A stretch of DNA of 64,000 nt. It comes from Effrenium voratum (taxonomy: Eukaryota; Sar; Dinophyceae; Suessiales; Symbiodiniaceae). The notes below the pieces were generated by a model that had not been told where the DNA came from, did not search any database, and saw only the letters and a program-made list of their open reading frames with translations. Positions 11,158 through 21,885 of this stretch are shown here, in pieces. Location of the stretch: NCBI GenBank assembly GCA_963377175.1, contig CAUJNA010003827.1, positions 1,398,646 to 1,462,645 of the forward strand. Direction: 5' to 3'. Made by a program: the position numbers and the translations under genes. Each line of letters opens with the position of its first letter. Position 1 is the first letter of the stretch.

Positions 11158-11253
11158 CGAAGAAACTAGGACCGAAGCGAGTAAGGAAACTAGGACCGAA
11201 GCGAGATGAAAACTAGGACCGAAGCGAGCCAGCAACTAGGACCGAAGCGAACC
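11158..11253. repeat. ACTAGGACCGAAGCGA tandem repeat
   Basis: Four copies of AACTAGGACCGAAGCGA spaced 22-26 bases apart with variable linkers, immediately right of the minisatellite. Confidence 0.8.
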
Positions 11254-12231
11254 CGCGACCCCCCACCCCCGGTGTCCTAGGTGTCCTTTGAGGGAAGAAA
11301 AAACCGTTGGACACGTCTACAACAGCTGGTAACATGAAAATATATGAAAATACATGAAAATACATGAACATACATAAAAATCCATGAAAATGCCATGGAC
11401 ATATCTAAAACAGTAAGGTTTTGTAACGACCCCTCTGCAACAAACACATGTCTCACTGTGTTTTTTGTTTGTGGGTTCCATGGAAGACCAACTTGACTTC
11501 CGAATTAAAGTTAAAGTCTAAAGATCCAACCCAATAGCAAAGGATGGCTCTAGGTGCGCCAGATGAGGGGCATCTCTCAAAATAACCCTGACACTAGCTG
11601 AATAGTTGATAGCTTAGTTGGATCACGAACTGCAAATGACGGCGCCAGCGCCAACGGCTTTCCACCAAACTGAACTGTATAGCGGGTTTCGTATTGATGG
11701 CAGAGTTTCTAGTGGAGAAGATGCCGATGTTTGAAGGTTTTGGGCGTGCACACTGAAGTAGTATTCGGGAGGCCTAACAGACTTAAGACATAAAAATCAA
11801 TCATTTTCCTATGTGCCAAAGCTTTCCTCCAACCAAAAGCTGCAGGTGTAGATTCTGATCAAATCCATAACTTCACCTGAAACGCCTCTGTTTTGGTTGA
11901 ACCTTGGGATCTCTGCATCTGGTGGGTAGGTGAGTGGGTGGATGGCTGGCTGGAGCTTTTCCGTTTCCTCTCAAACCGCTTCAAAGAAAGACACGCCCCT
12001 TTTGAGACAGACCATAACTCGGTTGCTTTCTGCTCCCCTGCTAAAAGTTTAACTTTTAGTGGTTTAATACGGAACACCCATCAGTTGGCAAAAAGTTATT
12101 CTGTCCTAACATCCCTTGGCAAAATGCAGCAAAGAGAAGGGAAACCAGGAAAAGTACCTTCAGACTTTCAGACCTCCCGGACTTCCTGGCTTTAAGCCCA
12201 ACCCGTTCCCCAAAAGTCCGGTGGTTCCAAC
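11254..12231. other. Non-coding, intron-like stretch
   Basis: AT-rich segment with short ATGAAAATACAT-type repetition (11335-11400). It contains the first copy of dispersed repeat D (12022-12140). No gene seen. Confidence 0.6.
12022..12140. repeat. Dispersed repeat D, diverged copy
   Basis: Shares GGTTGCTTTCTGCTCCCCTG, then TTTAATACGGA and TTGGCAAAAAGTTATTC with the units at 23.95-24.35 kb. Confidence 0.7.
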
Positions 12232-12319
12232 GCGTCCGACGTCCTTGTCGGGCGCAGCTACGGGCAGCTGTCGGTCGATGGCATGGCGATAGGGCGCCGG
12301 AGGCGCAGGGTGCCTCAGA
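12232..12319 (-). CDS. Candidate exon of minus-strand host gene (weak)
   Basis: A minus-strand GC-rich block bounded by GGCGAG|TC and GGACGC|GTTGGA. It reads SEAPCASGALSPCHRPTAAR and then a basic run. It is Ala/Arg-rich, so the coding signal is weaker than in the neighbouring candidates. Confidence 0.25.
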
Positions 12320-12354
12320 CTCGCCGAAGGAGTCGATGACCCATCCGTGGGTCA

Positions 12355-12632
12355 AAACTTAAAGGACCGCTGGTCTTGGGATATCTCTGGGTCGAAAATG
12401 GAACCAGAACCGCTGGTCCTAGGATATGGCCATCTTAAAGAACCACTGGTCCTAGGATATGGCCTGGTTGACGTTGGAAGGGGAGCAACAAATTAAACTT
12501 TAGCAGCTAAGTGGTTGGATTTCCCACTAAACCACAATAAGCAAAAATGTAAAATGTTTCCCAACAACAACCATGATCAGTGGGTCAAAACTTAAAGAAC
12601 CGCTGGTCCTAGGATATGGCCATGGGTCAAAA
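12355..12632. repeat. Cluster of CCGCTGGTCCTAGGATATGG units
   Basis: Four copies of a unit with AAAGAACCGCTGGTCCTAGG and ATATGGCC. Some are preceded by TGGGTCAAAACTT, the family A MITE terminus. Between them (12465-12561) is a 97-bp sequence that recurs at 26243-26343, where the left LTR of element 2 interrupts it. Confidence 0.7.
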
Positions 12633-13012
12633 GCCAAATCGTACCCCCGGTGAACATCCCAATCCCCACTAAAATAGACTAAAATCGGTGCCTACCCCAA
12701 AGCGGTACCATTGGTTACAGCCATCGAAAATGGAACCAGGCTATGGGACTGCAGGTCTTGATCCACGTTTCCATTGACCAGGGCAAGCCGTTCTTGGGTT
12801 CCCCAGTTTTGACCTGTCGCCTTCTGGCACGTCAGCTGCCCGTTTCATAGCACCTGCGAGTTCATGCACACGAGGGTGCCCATTCTGTCGGGGATGAGAC
12901 TTCAGAGGACTTGAGCCATCCACTCTTACATCACTGTATCTCTGGGGGTCGAAAACCGCGCGCCGTTTGGTCGCCATGTTTGTTTATGTCCCTTAAGCTC
13001 AGCCTAGTTCGC

Positions 13013-13077
13013 CTGGGAGCACTGCGCTTCAGGGGCTGTCCGAGCCACGCAGGAGCCGCCTTGACCGGCAGGGTCCA
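13013..13077 (-). CDS. Candidate exon of minus-strand host gene
   Basis: A 65-bp minus-strand block reading WTLPVKAAPAWLGQPLKRSA. It is bounded by CAGCAAG|TG and a GC-type donor CTCCCAG|GCGAAC. The same frame is open for some distance upstream (FAAAFAEDSK), so the acceptor may lie further right. Confidence 0.35.
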
Positions 13078-14011
13078 CTTGCTGTCCTCGGCAAATGCAG
13101 CCGCAAAAGAATGGGCCGTACCTCTAGGGGTTGATTCCTTGTCCATTCTTTTCAACCATCGTTCTTTCCAAAAGCCGGATTCGTTTTCCCCAGGCTTCCG
13201 GAGGTTTTCTAGAAAGATTTGGATCCCTGGCAAGAATGGAAATGGAAGGTACCCCTAGAGAACCCCCCCTTGAACCTTTTGGAAAAAAGAGGAGGCACTC
13301 CATTCAACCAGCGGCTCACTTCCGATAGATCAAGTGGGCGGGGTTTTTTTTTGCCGCCTTTTGCGAGAAAATGGGCGACCCCCTCAAAACGGAATCCTCC
13401 ACTACGAGGGGGTCGATCATTTTTTCACGAAAGCTGGCAAACACACAAAACTTGCGATCGAGTGGACTGGGCCCATAATAGCCGAACTTTGTGTGTACCA
13501 CTGAAATGGCAACCAAACCCAAACAAGTGACTCAAGCCCTTTGTCCCGGAACTCAGGAAGTGCCCCTTTGAGCCCCCAAAAGGAATCCTCAAACCGATCC
13601 ACCCAAATCAACTCACAACGGATAGGCATTGAAATGAGCAGGACAGCCCTTCCAAAGACCCAGCGCCTGGTTCAAAGAACTTTGGGCGAGTTTGGCAAGT
13701 CCTATTCCGCGTGTCGCCATGCCCAGAATCGACCCAGTCGCGCTTAATTACGTCGTCTCCGCTGAAGGAAAAGCACGCATTGCTGGCTTGCCTCTCACAT
13801 TCTCCGAGCACGCTCATGCTCACTGCCTTGCCCTTGGCAATAGTTGCCCCATGTGCTTGCTTGCTTGAGCGTCCCATAGGCCCGCCGCTTCATTTCAAAC
13901 TCAACTGGCAAAACTTCACGATGACCCAACCTGCAAATCCACTGCCAGCGGATTTGGACAGACTCCAAACCAACGCATTTAGTCCTCAACCACAAGCTTC
14001 AGTAAATAGGT

Positions 14012-14103
14012 GTGGGTCAAAAATAGGTACCCCAAATGGAACCCTGGCAAATGGAAACATGGACTAAAACCTGCGGTCCCCTGGTGGCTTAATTTTGACC
14101 CAC
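14012..14103. mobile_element. MITE family A, copy 1
   Basis: A 92-bp unit with perfect 11-bp terminal inverted repeats, GTGGGTCAAAA at the left and TTTTGACCCAC at the right. The interior (GGTACCCCAAATGGAA, AACATGGACTAAAACCTGCGG, CTGGTGGCTTAA) is shared with other copies. It has no coding capacity. Confidence 0.7.
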
Positions 14104-14121
14104 GGCCAAATCAACACTCAC

Positions 14122-14213
14122 CCAACCAAACAGCAGTCTGGTGTCCTCCTTGTGGTAGATGCTCCAGAACTCGTGGGTGCCTTTTCCATCTCGGCCCTGC
14201 TTCTTCTCCTCCC
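14122..14213 (-). CDS. Candidate exon of minus-strand host gene (strong)
   Basis: A 92-bp minus-strand block bounded by a CGCCCAG|G acceptor and a textbook GTGAGT donor (TTTGGTTGG|GTGAGT). The open frame reads EKKQGRDGKGTHEFWSIYHK and EDTRLLFGW, with mixed charged and aromatic residues typical of a globular domain. The opposite strand has no comparable splice signals. Of all the candidates this has the best sequence and splice support. The family is not recognised. Confidence 0.55.
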
Positions 14214-14554
14214 CTGGGCGTCCGAAGCATCGGGGATGAGCCTCACCGAAGGGGCCTGATCCCAAAGACGTGCTGTCAGCCAGATCTTCCATTTGGTTAA
14301 GACCCCCGGAAAAATATCCAGTAGTGATAAAATCCTCTCAAAACCCACATGGTAAAATAAAAGATATTCATGATATTCCCAAGCGCATGGAAGATATCCC
14401 TAAATCCGGGGGGAACTGACGTACATATGGGGTAGCGCAGGCCTCAATTCCCCCGAAGAAAAACCAGAAACACCCAGACATGCTGCTCACATCCGGTTTG
14501 CGAGCTTGACACGTGTCCCGTTCAAGCCAGGCCCCCCAAAGGCGTGAACCCCTC

Positions 14555-14634
14555 CCGGGGGATGCCCAACGGACAGCATTCACCACCGAGAGGCGCTTCT
14601 CCTGCAACACGGCCCAGAAGGGCGACAGCTCTGC
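14555..14634 (-). CDS. Candidate exon of minus-strand host gene
   Basis: A minus-strand block after the acceptor CTTCGGACAG|G, reading AELSPFWAVLQEKRLSVVN and then AVRWASP. The composition is helix-like and balanced. The downstream boundary is uncertain (CCCCCGGGAG|GGG). It lies 342 bases upstream (transcription sense) of the 14122-14213 exon. Confidence 0.45.
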
Positions 14635-14670
14635 CTGTCCGAAGCCGCACAGGATCCATCCATGCGGGCG

Positions 14671-14815
14671 TGGGTCAAAAATATGTAACCACAGCCACAT
14701 GGACTAAAAGGACAATTAGTACCCATGGGTACTTAGTTGCATCCATTTCAGTCCATGGGTAAAATGAAACATGGAAAACCTGCGGTCCGATTCCTGGTGG
14801 CTTAATTTTGACCCA
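14671..14815. mobile_element. MITE family A, copy 2 (long form)
   Basis: A 145-bp unit from TGGGTCAAAAAT to AATTTTGACCCA, with the same right half as copy 1 (CCTGCGGTCC, CTGGTGGCTTAATTTTG). It carries an extra internal palindromic segment around ACCCATGGGTACTTAG and CAGTCCATGGGT. Confidence 0.65.
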
Positions 14816-15171
14816 TACCCATGTGGGCGTGCCCACGAAAATCGGGCACGTTCTCCTCGATGGGTTGAAAGGGAGCCAGTCTTAAAGAGGAGTCCGCCCT
14901 TGAGGTTGCGGTTTGTATGGAGGCGATGTGAAGTTTGCTCAAGAGGTGATGTTCAAAACTATGAAGGGGAGACACATAGCTTGGTTGCCGTTGACTCCTC
15001 TGCAACAAGTGTTTCTTTTCAACTTGTTGTGGGTCCAATGGCAAATCCGGCCTGTTTCAACCAAAAAAGTTAAAGTCCAAAAGATCTCAAACAGCACAAA
15101 GATAGGGAACCCAAGCGAACGTCTATGGGGAGCGCCCCTTTTTCCCTCTCGTCGCCCGCCTGAAAGCCTAC

Positions 15172-15256
15172 CGCTTTCTGCAGGCCGCAGAGGCGGGTGA
15201 CGACTGACAAGATCTCCTCGGAGCTCGGAGCTCGCAGGCGCTTGGGACTGGGACGC
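15172..15256 (-). CDS. Candidate exon of minus-strand host gene
   Basis: An 85-bp minus-strand block bounded by CACGAAG|GC and AAAGCGG|GTAGG-type donor sequence (GT at 15171-15170). One frame reads RPSPKRLRAPSSEEILSVVT and RLCGLQKA, a basic lead into an amphipathic helix. The family is not recognised. Confidence 0.45.
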
Positions 15257-15276
15257 CTTCGTGAGATGGCCATGTT

Positions 15277-15372
15277 TCTAGGTCCTCCAGATTTGAGAGG
15301 TTGGAATAAGTTGGTACGTCAGGACATGTGTGTTGGAATAAGGAACCCTCCCCTAAAAAAGGGTAAAGGGCA
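15277..15372. repeat. Dispersed repeat C, copy 2
   Basis: CTAGGTCCTCCAGATTTGAG, then GGAATAAGTTGGTACG and GGAACCCTCCCCTAAAAAAG, homologous to the copies near 3380, 17869 and 22846. Confidence 0.6.
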
Positions 15373-16423
15373 CCACTGGCCCTCAAAAGTGGATGGAGAC
15401 CGGTTGGTGGACATAAATTCCCGCCTAAATGCTGTCACCAAGGGCCCCAGGGTCCCCAATAGAAATTCACACCCCACAAGTGACCGAAACGGGTCCCGAA
15501 GCCTACGTCTGCCAACTGTGGGTCACAAAGCTCTAGGCACGACATCCCGTTTCCACCGGATTCAATTCTTAAATTTCGCCCCACCTGTCCTTGACCGCAT
15601 TATTGGTCTTCGAACTGGAGATGAATGAGCCTCTAAAGAAATCCCGACATATACCCAACTTACCCCTCAAGGCTCATTGCTGCGGAAATGCCCAACTTGC
15701 ACGCGGTGATCCGAGACTTGGGTTACTTCGCACTGGAAAGGGCCCACCGGGCCACCCAGTCTTTGGCCCTGGACAAGGTGTCTTGGGGCTAAAACATGGA
15801 CCCAAAAAGAGCAGGGCGCTTTGTGTTGTGCATCCGGCGGTTTTCGCCAGAGGTCACCAGCAGACCAGGGTGCGCCAAGGAAAAACCCTTGGAGGGAAGG
15901 AGTCTTAACCAAGAATACAAACTGTGTCATGGGCCGAGACAAAATGTTGAGACTCCCTGCCTTGCATCAGTTTAGCGACCTCAAGAAATACAAAGTCAAA
16001 GAATTATCCAAGCTAACACTATCTGAACTCTTAGGCCAAAGCAACTTGGATCCTGCATCGCCAAGGACGTTGCATATCGATCAGCCAGCTCGTAGTACAT
16101 TGAAGGATAACCCCGTTTCTCTGGGTGTGTGTGTGTGTGGGCAAAGCTAGCTAGAAGCAGCAGGCAAGGCGAGGCGAGGCGAGGCGAGCAAGAAAGTAAG
16201 AACGAAATCAAGAAAGGGCGAACGAAAGAAAACAAGAAACAATAAAGAAAGACACAGGAAAGAAAGAAAGAAAAACGAAAGAAAGAAGGAAAGCAAGAAA
16301 GAAAGAAAGAAAGAAAGAAGGAAAGAAAGAGAGAAAGAAAAACGAAAGAAAGAAAGAAGGAAAGAAAGAAAGAAAGAAAGAAAGAAAGCAAGCAATAATT
16401 AAAGAAGGAAAGAAGGAAGGAAG

Positions 16424-16455
<32 letters not shown>

Positions 16456-17725
16456 CAAAGAAAGAAAGCAAGAGGGAATAATTAGTTAAATAAGTAAAGA
16501 GTGAAATAATAAGACAATGAGAGAAACTACAAGTGCACGCAAGTCCCTTTGTAAAACGAGCCATGACACTATCAGAAGCTCACGGAATACGAATGCTGCT
16601 GGATCAAACCACACCTCTGCCAATACCGGTGATGGTTACGCCACCCCAAAAAGGGATATAGAAGGAGCGTACGGGCGAACAACCCGGCCCAACCTAACCA
16701 TAGGACGTCCTTTTGGAAAACAAATGGTACTGGCAAATGATTAGAACCAAATGGAAACCAGTGGAATCCTTCTATGCTCATTCCGAAACTGAAACCAAAA
16801 ACTTGAAAGGACCCCAATGACCCAATCCGCTGCATGTTGATCCCCTGCCCATTTTCTCCTACCCCCCACCCACCCCCCGCTCCCTTCCAACTAACTTCCT
16901 GCAACAAGACCTTCACAAGGCCTTTATAAGGACAATCCACTGGTTTCCTTCCAAAATCATGTGAGTGACAATCAAAACCTGGTATTAAAATAGTCGACCC
17001 AGAACCATGTAAAGAATTAAGAAGGCGGCCGCAACTATTTATGGCTGGGACTGTTCCTTACTAACCTTCACTTACCCGGGTTTTGATTGTGACTCATGTG
17101 GCCTTCACCTAGAGTCTCCAACTTGCTCAAGTCTCCGGGGAGAATGATTGCTGCTAGACTGGGGGAAGTCGAACTGCGACCCTCCACGAGAAAATCATAG
17201 ATCCTTCTAGGGTCTCAATATTGGAGGAAACGATTGGGTGTGTCTTTTTTAGGGGACCCCCTCAAAAAAATCGTGCTTCTCCTTTTGGCTTCCTGTAAAA
17301 CCACACCAAAAATGGTACCAACTCCCAAAAAAGACAGACCCACACAGGTGGAACAGGCTTGTGGTTGAAAAACACAAAGTCCCCTGCTCTGACGCGGAAT
17401 CCGATCCAAAGAATGGGCACCATTCAAACCAAAAAAGACGAAAAACAGCCGCTTCAACAGAGACCCTCCTACTGGGGTCATGATTTTGACGGTTTCTGGG
17501 GGTTCTCAAAGTCAGAAAATGGAATCGGTTGTTTCCCTCGAACCCAGCACTGAACGGGGGGTGACGTTGATCATGGTCAAACAATGAGGCCAGTGCTAAC
17601 AGTCTTTCACTTTTAGTGGTTGCATAAGGAAAACCGCATTTGCCTTGCCGCTAGACCCCTATGACTCCCCAACAACAACAACAAAAACGCGGCACGCCGC
17701 GTAAACCCGAGACCCTCCTACGAAC
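15373..17725. other. Non-coding, intron-like stretch with purine tract
   Basis: No gene recognised. The main content is the purine-rich tract at 16163-16480, preceded by a short GT run (16126-16140). Confidence 0.6.
16163..16480. repeat. GAAA/AAAGA purine-rich low-complexity tract
   Basis: About 300 bases of irregular GAAA and GAAAG units on the plus strand. Overlapping long minus-strand frames of Phe/Leu/Ser are artefacts of this tract. It could form triplex DNA or be a slipped-replication hotspot. Confidence 0.9.
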
Positions 17726-17846
17726 CTCCGGGACGGGACCCGTGACCGGGACGAGTGGCTCGCGCTTGGCGCTGGGCGCGCTCGCGGCCGTTGAAGCCAT
17801 GAGGCAGCTGCTCCTCGCGCGGAGCAGCAGGCGGTTTGGTTGGGGG
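17726..17846 (-). CDS. Candidate exon of minus-strand host gene
   Basis: A 121-bp minus-strand block with a pyrimidine-rich acceptor (CCGCTTCAG|CC) and a GT donor (CCCGGAG|GTTCGT). The open frame reads PPTKPPAAPREEQLPHGFNG and then an Arg/Gln/Ala-rich run. It is probably a disordered part of the protein. Confidence 0.4.
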
Positions 17847-17868
17847 CTGAAGCGGGGGGGTTGGTTTA

Positions 17869-17972
17869 CTAGGTCCTCCAGACTTGAGAGGTTAGAATAA
17901 GTTGGTACCAGATGTTTTTCTCTGTAGTCTAGTTGAGTAGGGGAACCCTCCCCCCAAAAAAGGGTAAAAGGC
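17869..17972. repeat. Dispersed repeat C, copy 3
   Basis: CTAGGTCCTCCAGACTTGAG, TTAGAATAAGTTGGTACC, GTAGTCTAGTTGAGTAGGGG and CCCCCCAAAAAAGGGT. The most complete of the four copies. Confidence 0.65.
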
Positions 17973-18965
17973 ACTACTGACACTACTGGGGGCAAAATGG
18001 GAGACCCAAAGAGTGTTGTGCCGGTTTCCCCCATAATTGGTGATTTGGTGCCCTGACTCCAAAACTCAACCCTAAATCAATCTTGAACCCACCAGAAACC
18101 GATCTTCAATCATTACCTGATTCTTCCCAAGGATCATTTTTTTGAGACGGGCAAACAACCTGGCATCGTGGGGGATTCTCCACAAACAATGTGGGTGAAA
18201 CAAATGGAGGATCACAAATTGAAATTGTGGGATTCTAGTTCTGATTTGCAGGATCCTACACTTCAGCCAGGCTGGTACTACTATTGCTTAAACATTTTTC
18301 CTTTGCGTCCTGAAGGAGGCGCAATCCTTCTCTGAAGTATTCGCATTAAGGATTTCTTGGGACCCGGCATCTTCTCACGTAGTATTTGCATTTCGGCTTC
18401 TGATACAAGGAACATGCTAGGAGCCGGAAACTTCGTATTGCCTTCTGGGGCCCAGACTCCCTTTCAGCTTCTCACTAATTGGTGGTGTGGATTGGTGGAG
18501 TTGGATTTGAACCCTTGGCTTTTGCAGAGGGTCAAAGGGAAAGCACCCAACCTTCACACCTCCACACCACGAATCCAAACCCCAGTTGGGGGGAAGCTGG
18601 TTCAAACCATCAATTAAACCAAACCACCAAACCACCAAGCCACCAAACCACCAAGCCAACTGTTGACTGGCCGCGAGTCGTGTTGGGGCATGTGTTTTGG
18701 GTTGGCTCCGGGTGGGTTTAGGGCTATCTTTGTGTTGAGTCTAAATGCGTTTAGGCCGGGGTTGATGGCCAGACCGGACAAGGCCCAGCAAGACACGATT
18801 CAGCTCACCAAACCCGGGAACAGAACTCGGGACCCCAAATAAAGCGAGCCAGCAAGCCAGCAAACAAACAAACAAACAAGCAAACAAGCAAACAAGTCTA
18901 GACATCAAACGAAACAAGCCACAACCAAACCAAATTCAAACCAAAGCAACACAAACAACTCCCTC
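17973..18965. other. Non-coding, intron-like stretch
   Basis: No gene recognised. It has CAAACAAGCAAACAAG-type repetition near 18850-18900 and CCACCAAACCACC repetition near 18620-18660. Confidence 0.6.
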
Positions 18966-19068
18966 CTTCCAGAATTCGCTCACATCATTCCGCAGCCGCT
19001 CGCTGACGTACTCGAAGCACGCAATCTGCCGAGCCCTGCGCCAGAAGGACCGGTCCGAGAAGAGCTGG
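18966..19068 (-). CDS. Candidate exon of minus-strand host gene (strong)
   Basis: A 103-bp minus-strand block, flanked by GGCGCAG|CC and CTGGAAG|GAGGGA (a GA-type donor). The open frame reads QLFSDRSFWRRARQIACFEY and VSERLRNDVSEFWK, with Trp, Phe, Cys and charged residues in helix-like spacing. Length and boundaries fit the roughly 100-bp exons usual in dinoflagellates. The family is not recognised. Confidence 0.5.
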
Positions 19069-20292
19069 CTGCGCCTGTCGGTTTCCCGACCCGCACCAAA
19101 GGAAACACTTGCGGCTCGCACCGCAGTAGCATCAAAGGGCTTTCACAGGCTCACTTTTCAGTAAATCCGCCAGGCTGAGCATTGTGAGGGGTTCTCCAAA
19201 AATTAGTCTTGGAGGTGGGTTCCCTCTGAACCACCATTCAGAGGGTAATCTGGACCCAGAAACAGGCGGAACTTGTTGTGTGCAACACACGGATCTTCCC
19301 AATGGTTTGAAGTTCAGAAACTGAGACGGGCGGTACTGTGCGTAGGGTGGGCCCCCATCTAGAAGTCAAGAATCAATTACATGGCCACGTCTCTTCACAT
19401 TATGACTCCCCGTTCACCGTTAAAGTTGGTTTAGAATCATTCCCAGAGTGGCAATTTGTTGACCTTATAGCCACTCACCCGCCTCTTTACCTCGCTGTTT
19501 CTTTCCTATTGTGATGTTTCCTTCAGTGACACGCCTTTGAGATCACCAATTCCGGTTTGGATTCTGGGATGCAACACACACACACACACACACATGCCAT
19601 TCACAAAAACTCGGGAAATCCCCCCAAACTCAGCGGACAGGTAAATTAGAGACCAGACATGTGTCGCACTGTGCATTGGGCCTTGCAACTGTTTCATGTG
19701 TTTTTAGCTTGTGCAAACTGGTCACAACCAGCTTGTCTAATTTACATTTGGGGTCTGCCTTCGGGCTCTTCCTGTGATTGCACCCCCACGGCCCCGACCC
19801 GCCCATTCCGCTGCCTCCCAGTTGCCTCGACCGAAGCGGCCAGTGCTGAGAGCAACCGCATGGGAGTTGGAAATAAACAGAAGACCCAAAAACTTCCATT
19901 TGCTTCAGAATATGTTTGTTCCTTTGTTGGTTTTACAGAGAATCCAAAAACCTTCATCATCGACTTGTGACAAGCTGGTGCACTTTGCAAAGGGTGCTCT
20001 TTGACCGAAATCGGTGGTTTGGAAGGTAAGGGGATTCGGATAGTCTCCAACGGCCTCCAGCAACAATAAGTTCAAGTCCTCAAACGCAAACCACCACTTA
20101 AGGCTGAACTCCTGAGCAACACCTTGCTTTGGTTTCCTCGAGCAAAAAGCAAACACGGAGGTGGAAACTCATTTTCAGGGGCCGCTCGAGATGGGTCCCT
20201 TCTGGCTGCGAGTCCTGCGCTGGGTTTCAGAACTGCCGGCAGACCACGCACGCCGTGTCAAAAAGAGCCCGCAAAGCCCGCAAGGTGGCCAC
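19069..20292. other. Non-coding, intron-like stretch
   Basis: Contains a CA microsatellite (19572-19594). A weak minus-strand exon-like block near 19770-19846 (LAASVEATGRQRNGR) is not annotated separately. Confidence 0.5.
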
Positions 20293-20463
20293 TTTGCAGA
20301 AGCTCCTCCAGACTCTTGGTGGCTTGGAACAATGGCGACGACGGGGAGCTGTCAAGGTCTTCCGACACCACCGATGCGTCATCACGACATTGACGCACCT
20401 CCACCGTCAAAGAAGATCCAGCGCCACCCCTCTTTGCGCCGCACGCCTTTGGTGGCGTGAACG
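20293..20463 (-). CDS. Candidate exon of minus-strand host gene
   Basis: A 171-bp minus-strand block bounded by CTCTGGCAG|CG and CTGCAAA|GTGGCC. It reads SLTVEVRQCRDDASVVSEDL and then DSSPSSPLFQATKSLEELLQ, an acidic linker and helix. The plus strand is also open but Arg/His-rich. The minus reading has the better composition and a GT donor. Confidence 0.45.
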
Positions 20464-21655
20464 CTGCCAGAGCAGCAAGCACAAATGGCACTGGTATACT
20501 TGCTGTCGTCCAACAGGGGTTCCTGGAAGGGGCCCTGATAGGATCTGCAACTCGCTTGCTTCAGGTCAACGTTCCTTTGGGCAACTTCCGGTTTTTTGAA
20601 TTCAAAGCGTTCAGGCACGAGCTCCCTCCCCTCCCCAGGCTACCCTAGCCTCCCCTTCACAAGCATGGTGTACAGTGCGAGTAAAAGAAATCGGTTGGTC
20701 GAGGCCCAGGGAGGCTGAAGGTCCATTGGGGGGGGCTGGACTTCTTAGCCAATTTCTTCACCTTGTCTTGATTTACTGGGCTGTAATCTCGCGGCTCATG
20801 AAGGACTCCAGGGGGTAGGCAGCCTGAACCGGGTTCAATTTCTGAAGCAATCCCCTCAAAGAAATGGAAGCTTTTTGTTTATTTCTATTTTTCGCCAAGC
20901 AAACTTAGTTATTGAATGTAGTGGATTTCTTACAGGCCCTTCGCTGATGGTCAAAATGCTTTCGGAGCTTTTGGAGCTTTTTAGGAACCCTCCGCACTAA
21001 GAAATTAAGCCCCTGGAATTCTTAGTCGGCACTTCCCTGATTGTCAAAAATGCATTATTCATCGCACAACTTTGCAAAGAACTTGGACGAACAATCCAGG
21101 GGGCTCAATTTCTTCGCACCACATGCAGTTGCAACAGACTTGATTTGGCAATCTCAGCTGCTCAATTTCTTATACAATGGTTTCTTCTACAGTGCTTGTG
21201 CTGTCGTGCACAAGCGCAACTCTTTCCGCAAGTTTCTCCCCGTTCAGGCCCGAGTTGGAGGAAACATGAGGGAAGGTGGGGGTAGAGTAAGGGGCCAACA
21301 AAGCTATCGGTAGGAACCTTTTGCAGTTGCCTAACTTCCCTAAGATGTCCTGACCAGCCCTAAGTACAAGTGTGCTTCGACCAGGAAAAAGGGAGAACTC
21401 TGTTTGCGGCTGGTCGCGGTTGGCAAACCAACGGAACGCCGCGAACACAAACCTTCACAGGCGCCCGTCACGGGCGCCAGAGAAAAAAACGCAAAACGTC
21501 TCTGCCAAAACTGCCCCCCTGTTTGGGTGTGTCTTGTTCAATGGGACCCCCCAAAATGGCCTTTCGGTTTCCTTTTGGTTTCCCTTCGGCCACTCAAAAA
21601 GAGGTACCCTAAACAAAGGACGAGCCCCTGAATTGGACGAGGAGTCGCAACCAAC
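20464..21655. other. Non-coding, intron-like stretch
   Basis: No gene or clear repeat recognised. Confidence 0.5.
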
Positions 21656-21727
21656 CCTCGCGCAATCCAAGATCCAGGCTGCGGCGTCCTCCTTTCTTGG
21701 CTCATCCTCGCTGCCGGAGGAGTCTTC
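21656..21727 (-). CDS. Candidate exon of minus-strand host gene
   Basis: A 72-bp minus-strand block, exactly 24 codons, with acceptor TTGCACTCAG|GA and GT donor GCGAGG|GTTGG. It reads EDSSGSEDEPRKEDAAAWIL and DCAR. Its acidic, Ser-rich sequence fits a phosphorylatable linker. Confidence 0.5.
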
Positions 21728-21769
21728 CTGAGTGCAAGTCTGCCAAGGCATCCAAAAGGGTCCAACCAT

Positions 21770-21885
21770 AGGTGGCCTTTTGGAAAAAGTAGATGGGTGT
21801 CCCTGGTAAATGGAGCAAAACCCATCTCAACCAGGGGTGACCCATCTATCTTTTTATTTCCCAGGCTCACCTAAAAAGGACACCT
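21770..21885. mobile_element. MITE family B, copy 2
   Basis: 116 bp from AGGTGGCCTTTTGGAAAAAG to CTAAAAAGGACACCT. It has the same inverted termini and the same interior words (AGATGGG, CCCTGGTAAATGG, CCAGGCTCACC) as the copy at 6265. Confidence 0.65.

Noticed and set aside
15996..16564. Three long minus-strand frames rich in Phe, Leu and Ser (apparent membrane proteins)
   Set aside because: They are translations of the GAAA-rich purine tract in all frames, with no non-repeat coding part.
20230..20500. Plus-strand exon reading ARKARKVATLQKLLQTLGG
   Set aside because: Arg/His-rich and long without a donor; the minus reading has a GT donor and a more normal composition. Not fully excluded.
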